A stretch of 64,000 nt of DNA from CAIMUX01 sp964473865 (GTDB lineage Bacteria > Eisenbacteria > RBG-16-71-46 > CAIMUX01), in the NCBI GenBank assembly GCA_964473865.1, contig CAYYQN010000006.1, positions 62,001 to 126,000 on the forward strand, in the 5' to 3' direction. The notes under the pieces were generated by a model. The model was not told the DNA's origin. It saw only the letters and a list, made by a program, of their open reading frames with translations, and searched no databases. Of this stretch, positions 9,570 to 18,547 are shown in pieces; the first letter of the stretch is position 1, and each line of letters starts with the position of its first letter. A program made the translations under genes and the position numbers.

Positions 9570-9600
9570 GCCTTTGGCGATTGCGGTCCGGCGCGAATTC

Positions 9601-9735
9601 GCGGGCGCGGGACCGTCGTTCTCCGGCTGGACGCGGACCCGGCTGCGCGCGGGCGGAGGCGAGGGCGCGGGACCGTTGTCCTCCGGCTGGAAGCGAACCC
9701 CCCACGCGCGGGCGGAGGTGAGGGCGCGGGGCAGT
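9601..9735. repeat. 60-bp tandem repeat, about 2.2 copies
   Basis: In the gap between the c-di-GMP gene and the response regulator, copies begin near 9603 and 9663 and a partial third near 9722. Each contains GGGCGCGGGACCGT, then CTCCGGCTGG and GCGCGGGCGGAGG. Copies 1 and 2 differ at scattered positions, so the duplication is not brand new. No coding function is evident. It may affect expression of the two-component genes that start at 9797. Confidence 0.8.
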
Positions 9736-9796
9736 CTCCACCCGGGGACGACGGAGTCTTGACGGAACGGCCGCGAGACATCACCCTCGGCGCATC

Positions 9797-10480
9797 ATGC
9801 CCGCATCCGTGCTCATCGTGGAAGACGATGCCCGCATCGCACGACTCGTGCGCCAGAACCTGGAGGCGGCGGGACTGGCGTGCCGCGTGGCGGCCGACGG
9901 GAACGCCGCTCTGGCCGAGTTCGAGCGCGATCGTCCCGCGCTTCTCGTTCTGGATGTGATGATTCCGGGGCCGGATGGCTACGAAGTGTGTCGGCGGGTC
10001 CGCCGCGTGAGCGACGTGCCGGTGCTCATGCTCACCGCGCGCGGCGACGAGGCGGAGAAGGTCCTGGGCTTTGAACTCGGGGCTGACGACTACCTGGTCA
10101 AGCCATTCTCCACGCGCGAGTTGGTGGCGCGCGTCCGGGCGCTCCTGCGCCGCGCGGGAGCAGTGGAGAAGGGGGAACCGATCCGTCGAGGCGGGCTTCT
10201 GATCGACCCCTCGCGGCGGGTCGTGGAACGGGACGGAGTGCGTTGCGACCTGACCACCCTGGAGTTCGACCTGCTCCACTTCCTCGCGCTTCGGCCGGGC
10301 CGGGTCTTCAGTCGGGATGACCTCCTGCAGTATGTCTGGGGCGAGGACCGGGTGGTCGACAGCCGAACCATCGACAGCCTCGTGAGCCGCCTGCGCCGCC
10401 GCATCGAGGTTGACCCGGCGAATCCCCGCTACGTGCAGACGGTGTGGGGAGCGGGCTACCGATTCGCGGAGGCGGAGTGA
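9797..10480 (+). CDS. OmpR/PhoB-family response regulator
   Basis: A 227-residue two-component regulator. The receiver domain has the acidic pair in VEDDAR (residues 9-11), phospho-acceptor Asp53 in LLVLDVMIPGPDG, the conserved Thr in MLTARG and Lys in YLVKPFS. The C-terminal winged-helix DNA-binding domain runs from about residue 128 and includes LTTLEFDLLHFLALRPGRVF and the recognition-helix region VDSRTIDSLVSRLRRRIE. It probably acts as a dimeric transcription factor. Its TGA overlaps the GTG of the kinase gene (GTGA, 10477-10480), so the two are a cognate pair. Targets unknown. Confidence 0.93.
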   Translation: MPASVLIVEDDARIARLVRQNLEAAGLACRVAADGNAALAEFERDRPALLVLDVMIPGPDGYEVCRRVRRVSDVPVLMLTARGDEAEKVLGFELGADDYLVKPFSTRELVARVRALLRRAGAVEKGEPIRRGGLLIDPSRRVVERDGVRCDLTTLEFDLLHFLALRPGRVFSRDDLLQYVWGEDRVVDSRTIDSLVSRLRRRIEVDPANPRYVQTVWGAGYRFAEAE

Positions 10481-12192
10481 ACCGGGCCGTGGACGGCGCG
10501 CCGGCGCGCGAACATCGGCGCCGGATCGGGAACCCGTTTCGCCAGATCAGCCTGCTCTGGACTTTCACCGGGGCGTTCCTGGCGGTCCTGGTGCTGGGGG
10601 CGCTCCTGCAGATGGCGCTGGTGTATGGCGTGGTTCGGCCCGCCGCCCGCCAGTGGATGCGCAGCCAGGGGGAGGTGCTGGCCCGGGCGGGCGCGCATGC
10701 GCTGGGGGCCGCATGGGATCGCGATCCCGCGGCCCGGGCTTCCGAGGTACTCGCCGCGGTGACGAACCGAAATGGCCCGGTGTTGCTGGCCTATCGGGAT
10801 GCCGCGGGACGATTGGGAGGCTCCGATCGACCACTCGGGGGACCTCGCCGCCCCTGGAGAGGTTCGCGCGGCCGGTCCGAGAGGCTGGCGCTGGAACCGG
10901 GGGCCAGGACGAACCGCGCAACGCCGGACGTCAGCGCCGGGCCGCCTGCGGAGAGTCCCCCGCCGCCAGAACCGGATGATCCGGACGAGTTCCCGGAGTC
11001 TCCCCCGAACGCGACGTCCGGGCGGGTTCCTCCGCAGCGGCTCGGAGGGGGGCGACTTCCCGCGGCGCGACCATTTCCCGAATTCGGTGTTGGCCGGGAC
11101 GCCCCGGAGATCGCCGCTCGCGTGCCGGTCATGGTGCGAGGCGTTCCGTCGGGAGAGGTACTGGCGATCCTGCCTCCGATCGCCACGCTCGGTTGGCCGG
11201 AAGGGATGCCTCGGCCGTCGCTGCTCTTCGTGCCGATTGCGGCGGTGCTGTCAGGAGCGGCCGCCTACTTTCTGTTCCGCTCGCTCTCCCGCCGCTTGCG
11301 CCGCCTCGAAGAACACGCCGAGCGCGTGGCGGCGGGGGACCTTGAGTCTCGGGTCCCGGGGTTGGGGGGAGATGAAGTGGCCCGGCTGGCAGAGAGCCTG
11401 AATCGCATGACCGACCGGCTGGCGGAAGCGCGGCGCGAGGTCACCGCGGCAGAGGAACAACGCCGGCGGTTTCTCGCCGACGCGGCGCATGAGCTGTCCA
11501 CGCCCTTGACCACGATTCGCGGCAATACCGAGACCCTCCTCGATCCGGAGGTGCCGCTGGCTGCGGAGGACCGGCAGGCCTCGATGCGGGACATACTCGC
11601 GGAGGCGCAGCGGATGGATCTCCTGGTGCGCGACCTCCTGGACCTGGCGCGGCTCGAATCCGGCGCTTTGGAACCGGCGCCCGAACAGGTCGACTTGCGA
11701 GGCCTCGCCCGGGAATGTGTCCGGCGCTTCGGCGCGGCGTATCGCGAGGCGGGGCTGGCGCTGCATGGCCCGGGCAACGGGGGAGAGGCGTCCGCGGAGC
11801 CGGATTCGGAATCGCCGGATCGGGTGCTCGTCCGCGGCGTCCCGCGCCGGCTCGAACAGATCCTCGAGAATCTCCTGCTCAACGCGCTACGCTACGTGCC
11901 GCGGGGCGGAACAGTATGGGTCGATGTGCATCGAGCCGGTGATACCGCGCACCTGTGGGTCGAAGATGACGGGCCGGGATTCTCGACGGAGGACCTGCCC
12001 CGGATCTTCGATCGCTTCTATCGGGCGGATCGCGCGCGTTCCGCGGCCGGGAGTTCACGAGTCGGCGGAACCGGACTTGGGCTGGCCATCGTGCGCGAGA
12101 TCGTGAGACGCCAGGAGGGCCGGGTCACCGCGGAGAACCGGCCCGAAGGCGGCGCTCGCGTCCGGGTGGAGCTGCCGCTCACGCGCGGGTGA
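10477..12192 (+). CDS. Sensor histidine kinase (HAMP-HisKA-HATPase)
   Basis: A 571-residue membrane kinase, partner of the preceding regulator. Transmembrane helices lie at about residues 25-50 and 247-268. The region between them is exported and contains an unusual Pro/Arg/Gly-rich stretch (about 118-200). It is followed by HAMP (about 268-320), the H-box RRFLADAAHELSTPLTTI with His338 as phosphorylation site, then N-box ENLLLNALRYV, G1 DDGPGFS and G2 GGTGLGLAIV. The GTG start overlaps the upstream stop. The low-complexity sensor domain is unlike a folded Cache or PAS sensor and suggests recognition of envelope stress or a surface feature, which is inference. Confidence 0.91.
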   Translation: MNRAVDGAPAREHRRRIGNPFRQISLLWTFTGAFLAVLVLGALLQMALVYGVVRPAARQWMRSQGEVLARAGAHALGAAWDRDPAARASEVLAAVTNRNGPVLLAYRDAAGRLGGSDRPLGGPRRPWRGSRGRSERLALEPGARTNRATPDVSAGPPAESPPPPEPDDPDEFPESPPNATSGRVPPQRLGGGRLPAARPFPEFGVGRDAPEIAARVPVMVRGVPSGEVLAILPPIATLGWPEGMPRPSLLFVPIAAVLSGAAAYFLFRSLSRRLRRLEEHAERVAAGDLESRVPGLGGDEVARLAESLNRMTDRLAEARREVTAAEEQRRRFLADAAHELSTPLTTIRGNTETLLDPEVPLAAEDRQASMRDILAEAQRMDLLVRDLLDLARLESGALEPAPEQVDLRGLARECVRRFGAAYREAGLALHGPGNGGEASAEPDSESPDRVLVRGVPRRLEQILENLLLNALRYVPRGGTVWVDVHRAGDTAHLWVEDDGPGFSTEDLPRIFDRFYRADRARSAAGSSRVGGTGLGLAIVREIVRRQEGRVTAENRPEGGARVRVELPLTRG

Positions 12193-12320
12193 CACATGAG
12201 CCCGGCGTCGAGGCGTGCGGTCCCCGTCGGAGCTTCCGCGGGCGCGCGGGTGATGCGTCAGGCCGACGCGCGATCTCGCGGGCCCGGGTTGACCGGCCGG
12301 ATCATGAGAGAGGAGCTTGG

Positions 12321-13646
12321 ATGACCAGAGAGACGCCATCCTGGGGCGTGGAGCGCGTGCCGCGGCGGCTGCGCGTGCTTGGGCTGTTCGACTCGTTCCT
12401 GCTGTGGATCAGCTTCGGAATCTCGATTCTGGTCCTGGTCTCGGCGGCGTACTTCGGCCTTTCGCTGAAGCAGGCGCTGCTGGCCACCCTGATCGGTGGC
12501 CTGATCGGCAACCTGATGCTCGGACTTGCCGGGATGATCGGCGCCGATGCCCGAGTGCCCGCCATGGTGCTGCAGCGGGCGCCCTTGGGGCGGCGCGGTT
12601 CGTATCTGGCCACCGTTCTCAACGTCCTGCAGTGCCTGGGCTGGGCCGTGTTCGAGCTGATCATCATAGCGACCGCGGCGGCGGCGATGAGCAGCCGGGC
12701 GTTCGGGTTTGAGGGGCTGTGGATCTGGAAGCTGGTCTTTGGCGCGCTCGCGACCGGAATGGCCATTCTCGGACCGATCGTCTTCGTCCGACGCTTCGTC
12801 CGCAAGGCGCTGATCTGGGCGGTCGCCGCGTCGATCGCCTACCTGGCGTGGTGGATTCCGGCCCACGCCGACCTGCCGCGGCTCTGGCACACGGGCGGCA
12901 GTGGTTCGTTCGTCGCCAGCACCGACCTGGTCATCGCCATGAGTGTTTCCTGGATTCCCCTGTGCGCGGACTACACGAGGTTTGCGACCAGCCGCCGCGC
13001 TGCCTTCTGGGGCACCGGGCTGGGGTACCTCCTCCCCACGCTGTTTCAGTTCGGCTTCGGCGCCGTGCTGGTGCTGTCCCATCCGTCCATCCAGGGACCG
13101 GCCGACATCCTGACCACGGTGGCCGCCGCCGGTCTGGCCAGTTTCCTGGCGCTGCTCGCTCTCACGGTCGACGAAACGGATGAGGCATTTGCGAACCTCT
13201 ACTCCACCGCTATCTCCCTGCAGAATCTGCTCCCGCGCGTTCCCCAGCGAGCCTTGATCGTGGGCTGCTCGGTTGTGGCGGTGGTCGGGGCGTTGGTGTT
13301 CGACCTGACGCAATACGCGCAGTTCCTGTATCTGCTCGGCGCCTTCTTCGTCCCGCTGTTTGGGGTGTTGCTGGCGGATTGGCTGCGCCATGGCCGGCGT
13401 TACCGGAGAGCCGACATCTTCGACGGTCCGGCGGTGCGCCCCGGTATGATCGCGGCCTGGATCGCCGGGTTCCTCTTCTACGAATGGCTCGCCCAATCTC
13501 CGAGTCTCGGTTTCTGGACTGAGCTTATCAGTCGCGTACCGCCGCCGCCCCGCCAGATCGGAGCCTCGCTCCCGAGCCTGGCGCTCTCCTTCGGACTCGC
13601 CTGGATGGTCGGACTTGCTCGGCCCCGCGCGCGCAGGAGCTCCTGA
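12321..13646 (+). CDS. NCS1-family purine/pyrimidine-type permease (CytX-like)
   Basis: A 441-residue integral membrane transporter with about 12 hydrophobic segments. The N-terminal part LFDSFLLWISFGISILVLVS and the following GLSLKQALLATLIGGLIGN match the NCS1 nucleobase:cation symporter family, with the conserved IGADARVPAMVLQRAPLGRRG loop (seen around residues 75-95). The closest group by eye is CytX, the putative hydroxymethylpyrimidine transporter, but no thiamine gene is nearby and I could not find a TPP riboswitch in the 128-base leader. Substrate therefore uncertain. The ATG at 12321 follows GAGAGAGGAG. Confidence 0.82.
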   Translation: MTRETPSWGVERVPRRLRVLGLFDSFLLWISFGISILVLVSAAYFGLSLKQALLATLIGGLIGNLMLGLAGMIGADARVPAMVLQRAPLGRRGSYLATVLNVLQCLGWAVFELIIIATAAAAMSSRAFGFEGLWIWKLVFGALATGMAILGPIVFVRRFVRKALIWAVAASIAYLAWWIPAHADLPRLWHTGGSGSFVASTDLVIAMSVSWIPLCADYTRFATSRRAAFWGTGLGYLLPTLFQFGFGAVLVLSHPSIQGPADILTTVAAAGLASFLALLALTVDETDEAFANLYSTAISLQNLLPRVPQRALIVGCSVVAVVGALVFDLTQYAQFLYLLGAFFVPLFGVLLADWLRHGRRYRRADIFDGPAVRPGMIAAWIAGFLFYEWLAQSPSLGFWTELISRVPPPPRQIGASLPSLALSFGLAWMVGLARPRARRSS

Positions 13647-13816
13647 GCGGCGGTGTCTCTCTCCTTCCCTTTGTTTTTGTGAAACCTGTGACCGAAGACT
13701 CCGGTTCTCCAGCCTGATCGAATGGGACGGTCCGCGGTTCGGTTCGAACTGGTTGCGGATGCGACGGACTTGTTCCAACGATAAGCAAGTATCGGCTTTC
13801 CGGAGTGGCCGGCATG

Positions 13817-13825
13817 TGGTATCAT
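13817..13825 (+). promoter_or_regulatory. Putative extended -10 promoter element
   Basis: TGGTATCAT matches the extended -10 form TGnTATAAT and lies 29 bases before the ATG of the next gene, in a locally AT-richer stretch (13750-13830). The -35 candidate TTTCCG, 17 bases upstream, is weak, as expected for extended -10 promoters. Similar TGGTAT elements occur at 14800 and 40422. Confidence 0.4.
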
Positions 13826-13853
13826 CGCCGCCACGCTTGGGAGCCCGACTGGG

Positions 13854-14675
13854 ATGTTGATGAAGATATTCATGGCGGGTGTGGCCGTGATACACCTGTG
13901 TCTTGTGCCGGCAGGGCTGACGCTCGCCCGGACGTTTCATGCCGCGTTCGGGCTCGTGCCCTCTGAAACCTACAATCTCTCCCGGGACGGCTCGCGCCAG
14001 GCGGAGCTCCTGCAGTCGGATGCGGCCGGCCACGTCGGGTTCTCTTGCGAGGGGGACGGGGTGTTTCGGATCGAGGCCCAGGGCCGGGCCGACCGGTTCC
14101 GGCCGGCGTCTCCCGATTCGCTCTGGGGAGAGTGGGATGGTCAGGCCGTGATCCTGCGGTGGCCGGCCAGCCCCGACTCTCAGACCGTCGCCTATCAAGT
14201 GGATCGCCGGAGGCTCGACCGGGACGATTCCGTTCGACAGGTCCAGCGAGTCTTCGGGCTCGGATGGCGCGACACCACCGCCGTGCCTCTGGCGGTTTAC
14301 GCCTACTCCGTCCGGGCGGACGGACGCTCGGGTGAGACCCCGGGCTGCGACGCCGCGATCATCGTGTCCACCACCATCCCTCGCGCTTCCCCGCGTGGAG
14401 TGCCGCTCGGGCTATTCCCGAACCCCACCGCAGGCCGGTTGCGTGTCGCCTTCTCTCTCGACGCGCCCGCCCCGGTGGAGGTCTGGTTCACCGAACTGTC
14501 CGGCCGATGCGTGGGCACCCGGCGCCTGGGTTTGGGGCAGCCGGGGGCCAACGTGTGGGCACTCGACCTGACCGAACCCGGTGGCCCGAGACTGGCCGCC
14601 GGTTCGTATTTCGTCGTCTGCCGGTCCGGTTCCCGGCAATCGTCGGCTCGTCTCACCGTATTGCCGGGTCGATAG
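13854..14675 (+). CDS. Secreted protein with FlgD-like C-terminal domain
   Basis: A 273-residue protein with an N-terminal signal peptide (residues about 3-24, MAGVAVIHLCLVPAGLTLA). The middle resembles a fibronectin-like fold (VAYQVDRRRLDRDDSVRQVQ region). The last 85 residues, from GLFPNPTAGRLRVAFSLDAP, are a FlgD-type Ig-like domain: an 'NPT/S' motif, a strand ending in LSG-R, and an 'AAGSYFVV' strand. In FCB bacteria such tails are commonly at the end of exported proteins and are thought to anchor or route them. Two starts are possible (13854 or 13860). Role unknown; likely cell surface or extracellular. Confidence 0.75.
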   Translation: MLMKIFMAGVAVIHLCLVPAGLTLARTFHAAFGLVPSETYNLSRDGSRQAELLQSDAAGHVGFSCEGDGVFRIEAQGRADRFRPASPDSLWGEWDGQAVILRWPASPDSQTVAYQVDRRRLDRDDSVRQVQRVFGLGWRDTTAVPLAVYAYSVRADGRSGETPGCDAAIIVSTTIPRASPRGVPLGLFPNPTAGRLRVAFSLDAPAPVEVWFTELSGRCVGTRRLGLGQPGANVWALDLTEPGGPRLAAGSYFVVCRSGSRQSSARLTVLPGR

Positions 14676-14977
14676 GCTCCGCGCGATCGTTTTTCCCGGC
14701 CGTCCGCCGGCCCGGCCGACTCATGCCCCCGTCGAGGTCTTGGCGCCGGCGCCGCTCGCCGCTCCGTGCAGCGATTTCCGCATCCCGGGCCGCGACGCAT
14801 GGTATCGTCCAACAGCCAGTTGGCTGCCGGAGTGGCCCGGATCGGGAACATGGATGGCGCCGCGACATTCGGCTGCCCCGGGCGTCGGTCGCGGGCGGGC
14901 CCCGGCTCTGGGGGAAAGACGGCGATGGCGGAGCTTCGCCGGGCCTGAGGGGCCGGCGGGGGAGGTCGGAGTCTCAG
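14676..14977. other. Intergenic region with one promoter-like element
   Basis: About 300 bases between two secreted-protein genes. The only signal I can pick out is TGGTATCGT at 14800-14808 on the plus strand, an extended -10-like sequence similar to that at 13817, which would leave a leader of roughly 165 bases before the lipoprotein gene. No convincing small gene, hairpin with T-run or RNA gene is visible. Confidence 0.3.
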
Positions 14978-16177
14978 ATGTCGACCGGGCGTTTCCTTCT
15001 GATCGTCCTGACTCTCCTCGTCATCGGTTGTGGGGAGGATCCCGCGCGCCCGAAGGCGGACCCGGTGGTGACGGTGCTCTACCGCGACGAGTACGCGGAT
15101 CCGGATTCCGGAGGTGTGAAGGACTTCACTCTCGTTGCCGCAGACGGCAGCTATCACATCTTCCACAATGCGGACCCTCGTCGGGGCTGGACGAATGGCG
15201 GAGAAACCCAGCTCGCCCATGCATCGTCTCCCGACCTTCTTCACTGGACGAGGCATCCTCGCGTGGACCTGCGCCACCCGGACTGGTCCCGCACGAATCT
15301 ATGGTCGCCGTCCATTCTGGTGGAGGGTGGCGTCTACTACATGTTCTACACCGGAGTCGAGTGGGGTCCGGACGTGAATCCGGACCATCCCGGGGCCGCC
15401 TACAACTGGCAGCGGATCGGCCTGGGACTCTCCTCGGACCTCGTCATCTGGACCCGGCTGACCGGAGACGGCCTGGTGCTGGACGGCCCCCACCACGAGC
15501 AGTATGCCTGGAGCGCCTACGGCACCGAAGGCCCGTGGCGCAACGATTGCCGGGATCCCTTTGTGCTGAAGACCGGTGGGAGGTACCTGCTGTTCGCAGC
15601 CATTCGCCTGTACGTCGGAGAGGCGCTCGGCCCCATGGCGATCGCCGTGGCTCGTTCGCAGAACCTCCGGGATTGGGTGTGGGTCTCCCCCGTGCCGGTG
15701 ACGCAAGGCGCAACCGCCGAGTCGCCGTATGTGGTCGAACAGGGAGGGTACTTCTACCTGTTCTGGACCGGTGCTGGGAGTCGCATCCGGGTCGCCCGTT
15801 CCGCCCAGCCCGACACCGGGTATGTCCGGATCGCCGCGGAGGGAATCGACTACGGATACGCCGGCGAGTTCCTGATCGAGCCCGACCGGCATGTGTGGGG
15901 CGCCATCGGCCGGGGCGACGAGTTGCTGGAGGCCTATGTCCTGCAGCTGAAGAAGGCGGTGTTCGTCGCCGGATCCGAACCGCTGGTCCGGGCCGAGGAA
16001 TTCACCCAGTCCGACCTGGTTGCGGTCAAAGGGGGCGGATGGCCGTGGCGAGATCCTCGATCAGATCGTCCGCATCCTCGACTCCCACGCTCAGCCGCAC
16101 CAACCCCTCGTCGATGCCGATGCGCCGGCGCACTTCGGCGGGCACCGAGGCGTGGGTCATCACTGCCGGGTGATTGA
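14978..16177 (+). CDS. Lipoprotein with five-bladed beta-propeller glycosidase fold
   Basis: A 399-residue protein. Residues 5-18 form a lipoprotein signal with lipobox VIGC (Cys18). The rest shows the repeating blade pattern of GH43/GH32/GH130-type propellers: KDFTLVAADGSYHIFHNA, LWSPSILVEGGVYYMFYTG, NDCRDPFVLKTGGRYLLFAA and AESPYVVEQGGYFYLFWTG. The RDPF motif and the Glu in AESPYV correspond to the transition-state-stabilising Asp and acid Glu of such enzymes; the family cannot be fixed by eye. It is probably an outer-membrane or periplasmic glycan hydrolase or lectin-like protein. The last 50 codons are antisense to the end of the converging gene and read like non-native sequence (Arg/Pro-rich). 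Start chosen from GGAGGTCGGA before ATG 14978. Confidence 0.72.
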   Translation: MSTGRFLLIVLTLLVIGCGEDPARPKADPVVTVLYRDEYADPDSGGVKDFTLVAADGSYHIFHNADPRRGWTNGGETQLAHASSPDLLHWTRHPRVDLRHPDWSRTNLWSPSILVEGGVYYMFYTGVEWGPDVNPDHPGAAYNWQRIGLGLSSDLVIWTRLTGDGLVLDGPHHEQYAWSAYGTEGPWRNDCRDPFVLKTGGRYLLFAAIRLYVGEALGPMAIAVARSQNLRDWVWVSPVPVTQGATAESPYVVEQGGYFYLFWTGAGSRIRVARSAQPDTGYVRIAAEGIDYGYAGEFLIEPDRHVWGAIGRGDELLEAYVLQLKKAVFVAGSEPLVRAEEFTQSDLVAVKGGGWPWRDPRSDRPHPRLPRSAAPTPRRCRCAGALRRAPRRGSSLPGD

Positions 16178-17180
16178 TCAACGACTCCACGCCCCCCAGA
16201 CTCTCCGCGCAGGCGAAGAGCCGCGTCGAGCTGAGAAACCTGCGGGCCGCGGTGACGCCGCCGGCGAGCACGGCGCTCACCATCCCTCCGAAGCCGGACA
16301 TCTGGCGCTTCGCCACGGCGTGGCCGGGATGATCCGGCAGCCCCGGGTAGATCACCTGCGTGAATTCCGGGCGGGATCGCATCCAGGTTGCGACGCGCAT
16401 GGCATTCTCACAGTGCCGCGCCATACGCAGGGGGAGCGTTTTGATCCCGCGGTGGGCGAGAAACGAGTCGAACGGGCCCAGAATCGCCCCGGCCGCGTTC
16501 TGGTGGAAGCGGACTGGCAAGAGGGTCTGCTCCCGGGCCGCCACCACCGCGCCTCCCACCAGGTCCGAATGCCCGGCCAGGTACTTCGTCATGCTATGCA
16601 CGACCAGATCGGCCCCCAGCGCCAGCGGTTGTTGCAGGACCGGAGTGGCGAACGTGTTGTCGACGACGAAGAGGAGCCCGTCCCCTTTCTTGGCCCGTAC
16701 CGCCCGGGCGATCTCGGTCAGATCGAGGACGCGCAGGAGCGGATTAGTGGGCGTCTCCAGCCAGACCATGCCGGTGGTTTCGTCCACGAGTCTCGCGAAG
16801 GCGTCCGGGTCAACCTCGTCGGTATAGCGCGCATTCAGGCCCCAGGGCCGGTAGACCCGCTCCAGCAGCCGGTAGGTCCCGCCATACAGGTCGCTGTAGG
16901 CGACGATCGACTGCCCCGGGCGGAGCAGGGAAGCGAAGACCGCGTCCGTTGCGGCCAGTCCCGACGCGAAGACGCAGGCCGCTTCGCCGCGTTCCAGGGA
17001 GGCCAGGCAGCGCTCCAACCCGGCGCGAGTCGGGTTGGCCGTTCGCGAGTATTCGAATCCCTTGTGCTCCCCCGGAAAGGTCTGGGTGAAGGTGCTGGTG
17101 GCATAGATCGGCGGTACGGTCGCTCCCGTGGACGGGTCGGGATCCTGGCCCGCGTGCACGGCCCGAGTCGCAAATTTCAC
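16026..17180 (-). CDS. PLP-dependent transsulfuration enzyme (cystathionine gamma-lyase/synthase type)
   Basis: A 384-residue Cys/Met metabolism enzyme. The PLP lysine is in VVHSMTKYLAGHSDLVGG and the phosphate-binding loop in ASGLAATDAVF. Other family landmarks are EYSRTANPTRAGLERCLASL near the N-terminus, WLETPTNPLLRVLDL, and SLGGVESLINHPAVMTHAS near the C-terminus. The order CBS then this gene makes cystathionine gamma-lyase (cystathionine to cysteine) the most likely activity, but gamma-synthase or methionine gamma-lyase cannot be excluded by eye. The GTG start at 17180 has AGGAGGA upstream and overlaps the TGA of the beta-synthase gene (GTGA), so the two are co-translated. Confidence 0.9.
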   Translation of the reverse strand: MKFATRAVHAGQDPDPSTGATVPPIYATSTFTQTFPGEHKGFEYSRTANPTRAGLERCLASLERGEAACVFASGLAATDAVFASLLRPGQSIVAYSDLYGGTYRLLERVYRPWGLNARYTDEVDPDAFARLVDETTGMVWLETPTNPLLRVLDLTEIARAVRAKKGDGLLFVVDNTFATPVLQQPLALGADLVVHSMTKYLAGHSDLVGGAVVAAREQTLLPVRFHQNAAGAILGPFDSFLAHRGIKTLPLRMARHCENAMRVATWMRSRPEFTQVIYPGLPDHPGHAVAKRQMSGFGGMVSAVLAGGVTAARRFLSSTRLFACAESLGGVESLINHPAVMTHASVPAEVRRRIGIDEGLVRLSVGVEDADDLIEDLATAIRPL

Positions 17181-18547
17181 GAGTCGATCCTCCTGGACGC
17201 TTGATTCCAGAACTCCACCAGGTCGATGCGGGCGATCAGCCCTCGCGTGCCGGCGGCGCCCTGCACCAGAACGGCGGCCGAGCCCGAGAGCAGTAGCCGG
17301 TACACTTCGTCGAGCGAGGTGGAGGCCGGGACTTCCGGCAGGGGGCGCGCCATTACGGCGCGGATGCTTACTTCCCGGGGGTCCCGCGCCTCGCGCAGAA
17401 GCCGGGCGAGCGTGAGTTCCGCCATACAACCCACGTTGTGGCCCTCTTCAAGGACCGGGAGCTGGGAGACGGCGTGGGTGGCGCAGAGACGGACCGCCTC
17501 TTCGAGGCTGTCGTCCGGAGACAAGGAGATCAGGTCGCGTGGACCCTGCAACGCGAGGAGATCGCCCGCGGTGGCGGCGTGGTGATCCGGGCCGGCGTAG
17601 CCGTGCTCGTGCATCCAGTCGTCGTTGTAGAACTTGCTGAGGTAGTTCCGGCCGGTGTCCGGGAGCATCGCGACAACCAGGTGGCCGGCTTTCAGACGCT
17701 CCGCGTAGCGGACCGCGGCGGTCACCGCCGTTCCGGCGGAACCGCCCACGAGCAGCCCCTCCTCGCGAGCGAGCCGGCGGGCGGCGCGGAACGACTCACC
17801 GTCGGACACCCGGATCCAGTCGTCGATCACCTGGCTGTTGAGATTCCTGGGAACGTAGTCCTCGCCGATTCCCTCCACCTTCCACGGCTGCGGGGCGCCG
17901 CCGCTCAGCACCGAGCCGACCGGATCGGCGCCGACCACCCGCACCGCCGGGTTCTTCTCCTTGAGATAGCGGCCGACGCCGGAAATGGTGCCGCCCGTGC
18001 CGACTCCGGCCACGAAGCAGGTGACCTTCCCCGCGGTCTGCTCCCAGATCTCGGGGCCGGTCGTCAGATAGTGGACCTCGGGGTTGCCGAGGTTCTTGAA
18101 CTGGTCGGGATTCCACGCGCCCGGAATTTCCAGGAGCAGCCGCTTCGCGGTGCCGCCATAGCTGTCGGGCGAATCGGGCGGGACGTCGGTGCGCACGATC
18201 ACCGTCTCCGCGCCGTAGGCGCGCAGGAGATCGATCTTCTCCCGGCTCATCTTGTCGGGCAGGACGAAGATGCACCGGTAGCCCTTCACCGCCGCGGCGA
18301 TCGCGAGCCCGACTCCGGTGTTGCCGGCGGTGGCTTCGATGATGACCGAGGCCCCGGGCTTGATGATGCCCGCGCGCTCGGCGGCTTCGAGCATGGCGCA
18401 GCCGATCCGGTCCTTCACGCTTCCCCCGGGATTCATGCACTCGACCTTGCCGTAGATCGGACAGGCGAGGCGGCGACTCACGCCGCGCAGGTGCACGAGC
18501 GGTGTGCGCCCGATCGCTTCCAGGATGGTCTCGTGGGATCGGAGCAT
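17177..18547 (-). CDS. cbs: Cystathionine beta-synthase
   Basis: Condenses serine (or O-acetylserine) with homocysteine to cystathionine. The 456-residue length fits the catalytic-plus-CBS-pair form. The N-terminal fold-type II PLP domain shows MNPGGSVKDRIG (PLP lysine), ATAGNTGVGLAIAAA (substrate loop) and VAGVGTGGTISGVGRYLKEK (phosphate loop). Two CBS motifs occupy about residues 335-450 (LLALQGPRDLISLSPDDSL and VMARPLPEVPASTSLDE). No N-terminal haem-binding region is present. ATG 18547 is preceded by CGGAGGG. With the downstream gene this gives transsulfuration from homocysteine toward cysteine. Confidence 0.93.
   Translation of the reverse strand: MLRSHETILEAIGRTPLVHLRGVSRRLACPIYGKVECMNPGGSVKDRIGCAMLEAAERAGIIKPGASVIIEATAGNTGVGLAIAAAVKGYRCIFVLPDKMSREKIDLLRAYGAETVIVRTDVPPDSPDSYGGTAKRLLLEIPGAWNPDQFKNLGNPEVHYLTTGPEIWEQTAGKVTCFVAGVGTGGTISGVGRYLKEKNPAVRVVGADPVGSVLSGGAPQPWKVEGIGEDYVPRNLNSQVIDDWIRVSDGESFRAARRLAREEGLLVGGSAGTAVTAAVRYAERLKAGHLVVAMLPDTGRNYLSKFYNDDWMHEHGYAGPDHHAATAGDLLALQGPRDLISLSPDDSLEEAVRLCATHAVSQLPVLEEGHNVGCMAELTLARLLREARDPREVSIRAVMARPLPEVPASTSLDEVYRLLLSGSAAVLVQGAAGTRGLIARIDLVEFWNQASRRIDS

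Noticed and set aside
12193..12320. Possible TPP riboswitch before a CytX-like permease
   Set aside because: The required CTGAGA and the pyrimidine-binding core motifs are missing.
13680..13800. tRNA-like GGTTCGAACT sequence in the gap before the FlgD-tailed gene
   Set aside because: No acceptor stem, D-arm or anticodon arm can be folded around it.
12258..14198. 646-codon open frame on the minus strand
   Set aside because: It overlaps the NCS1 permease and FlgD-tailed gene, with Arg/Glu/His-rich composition and no motif.
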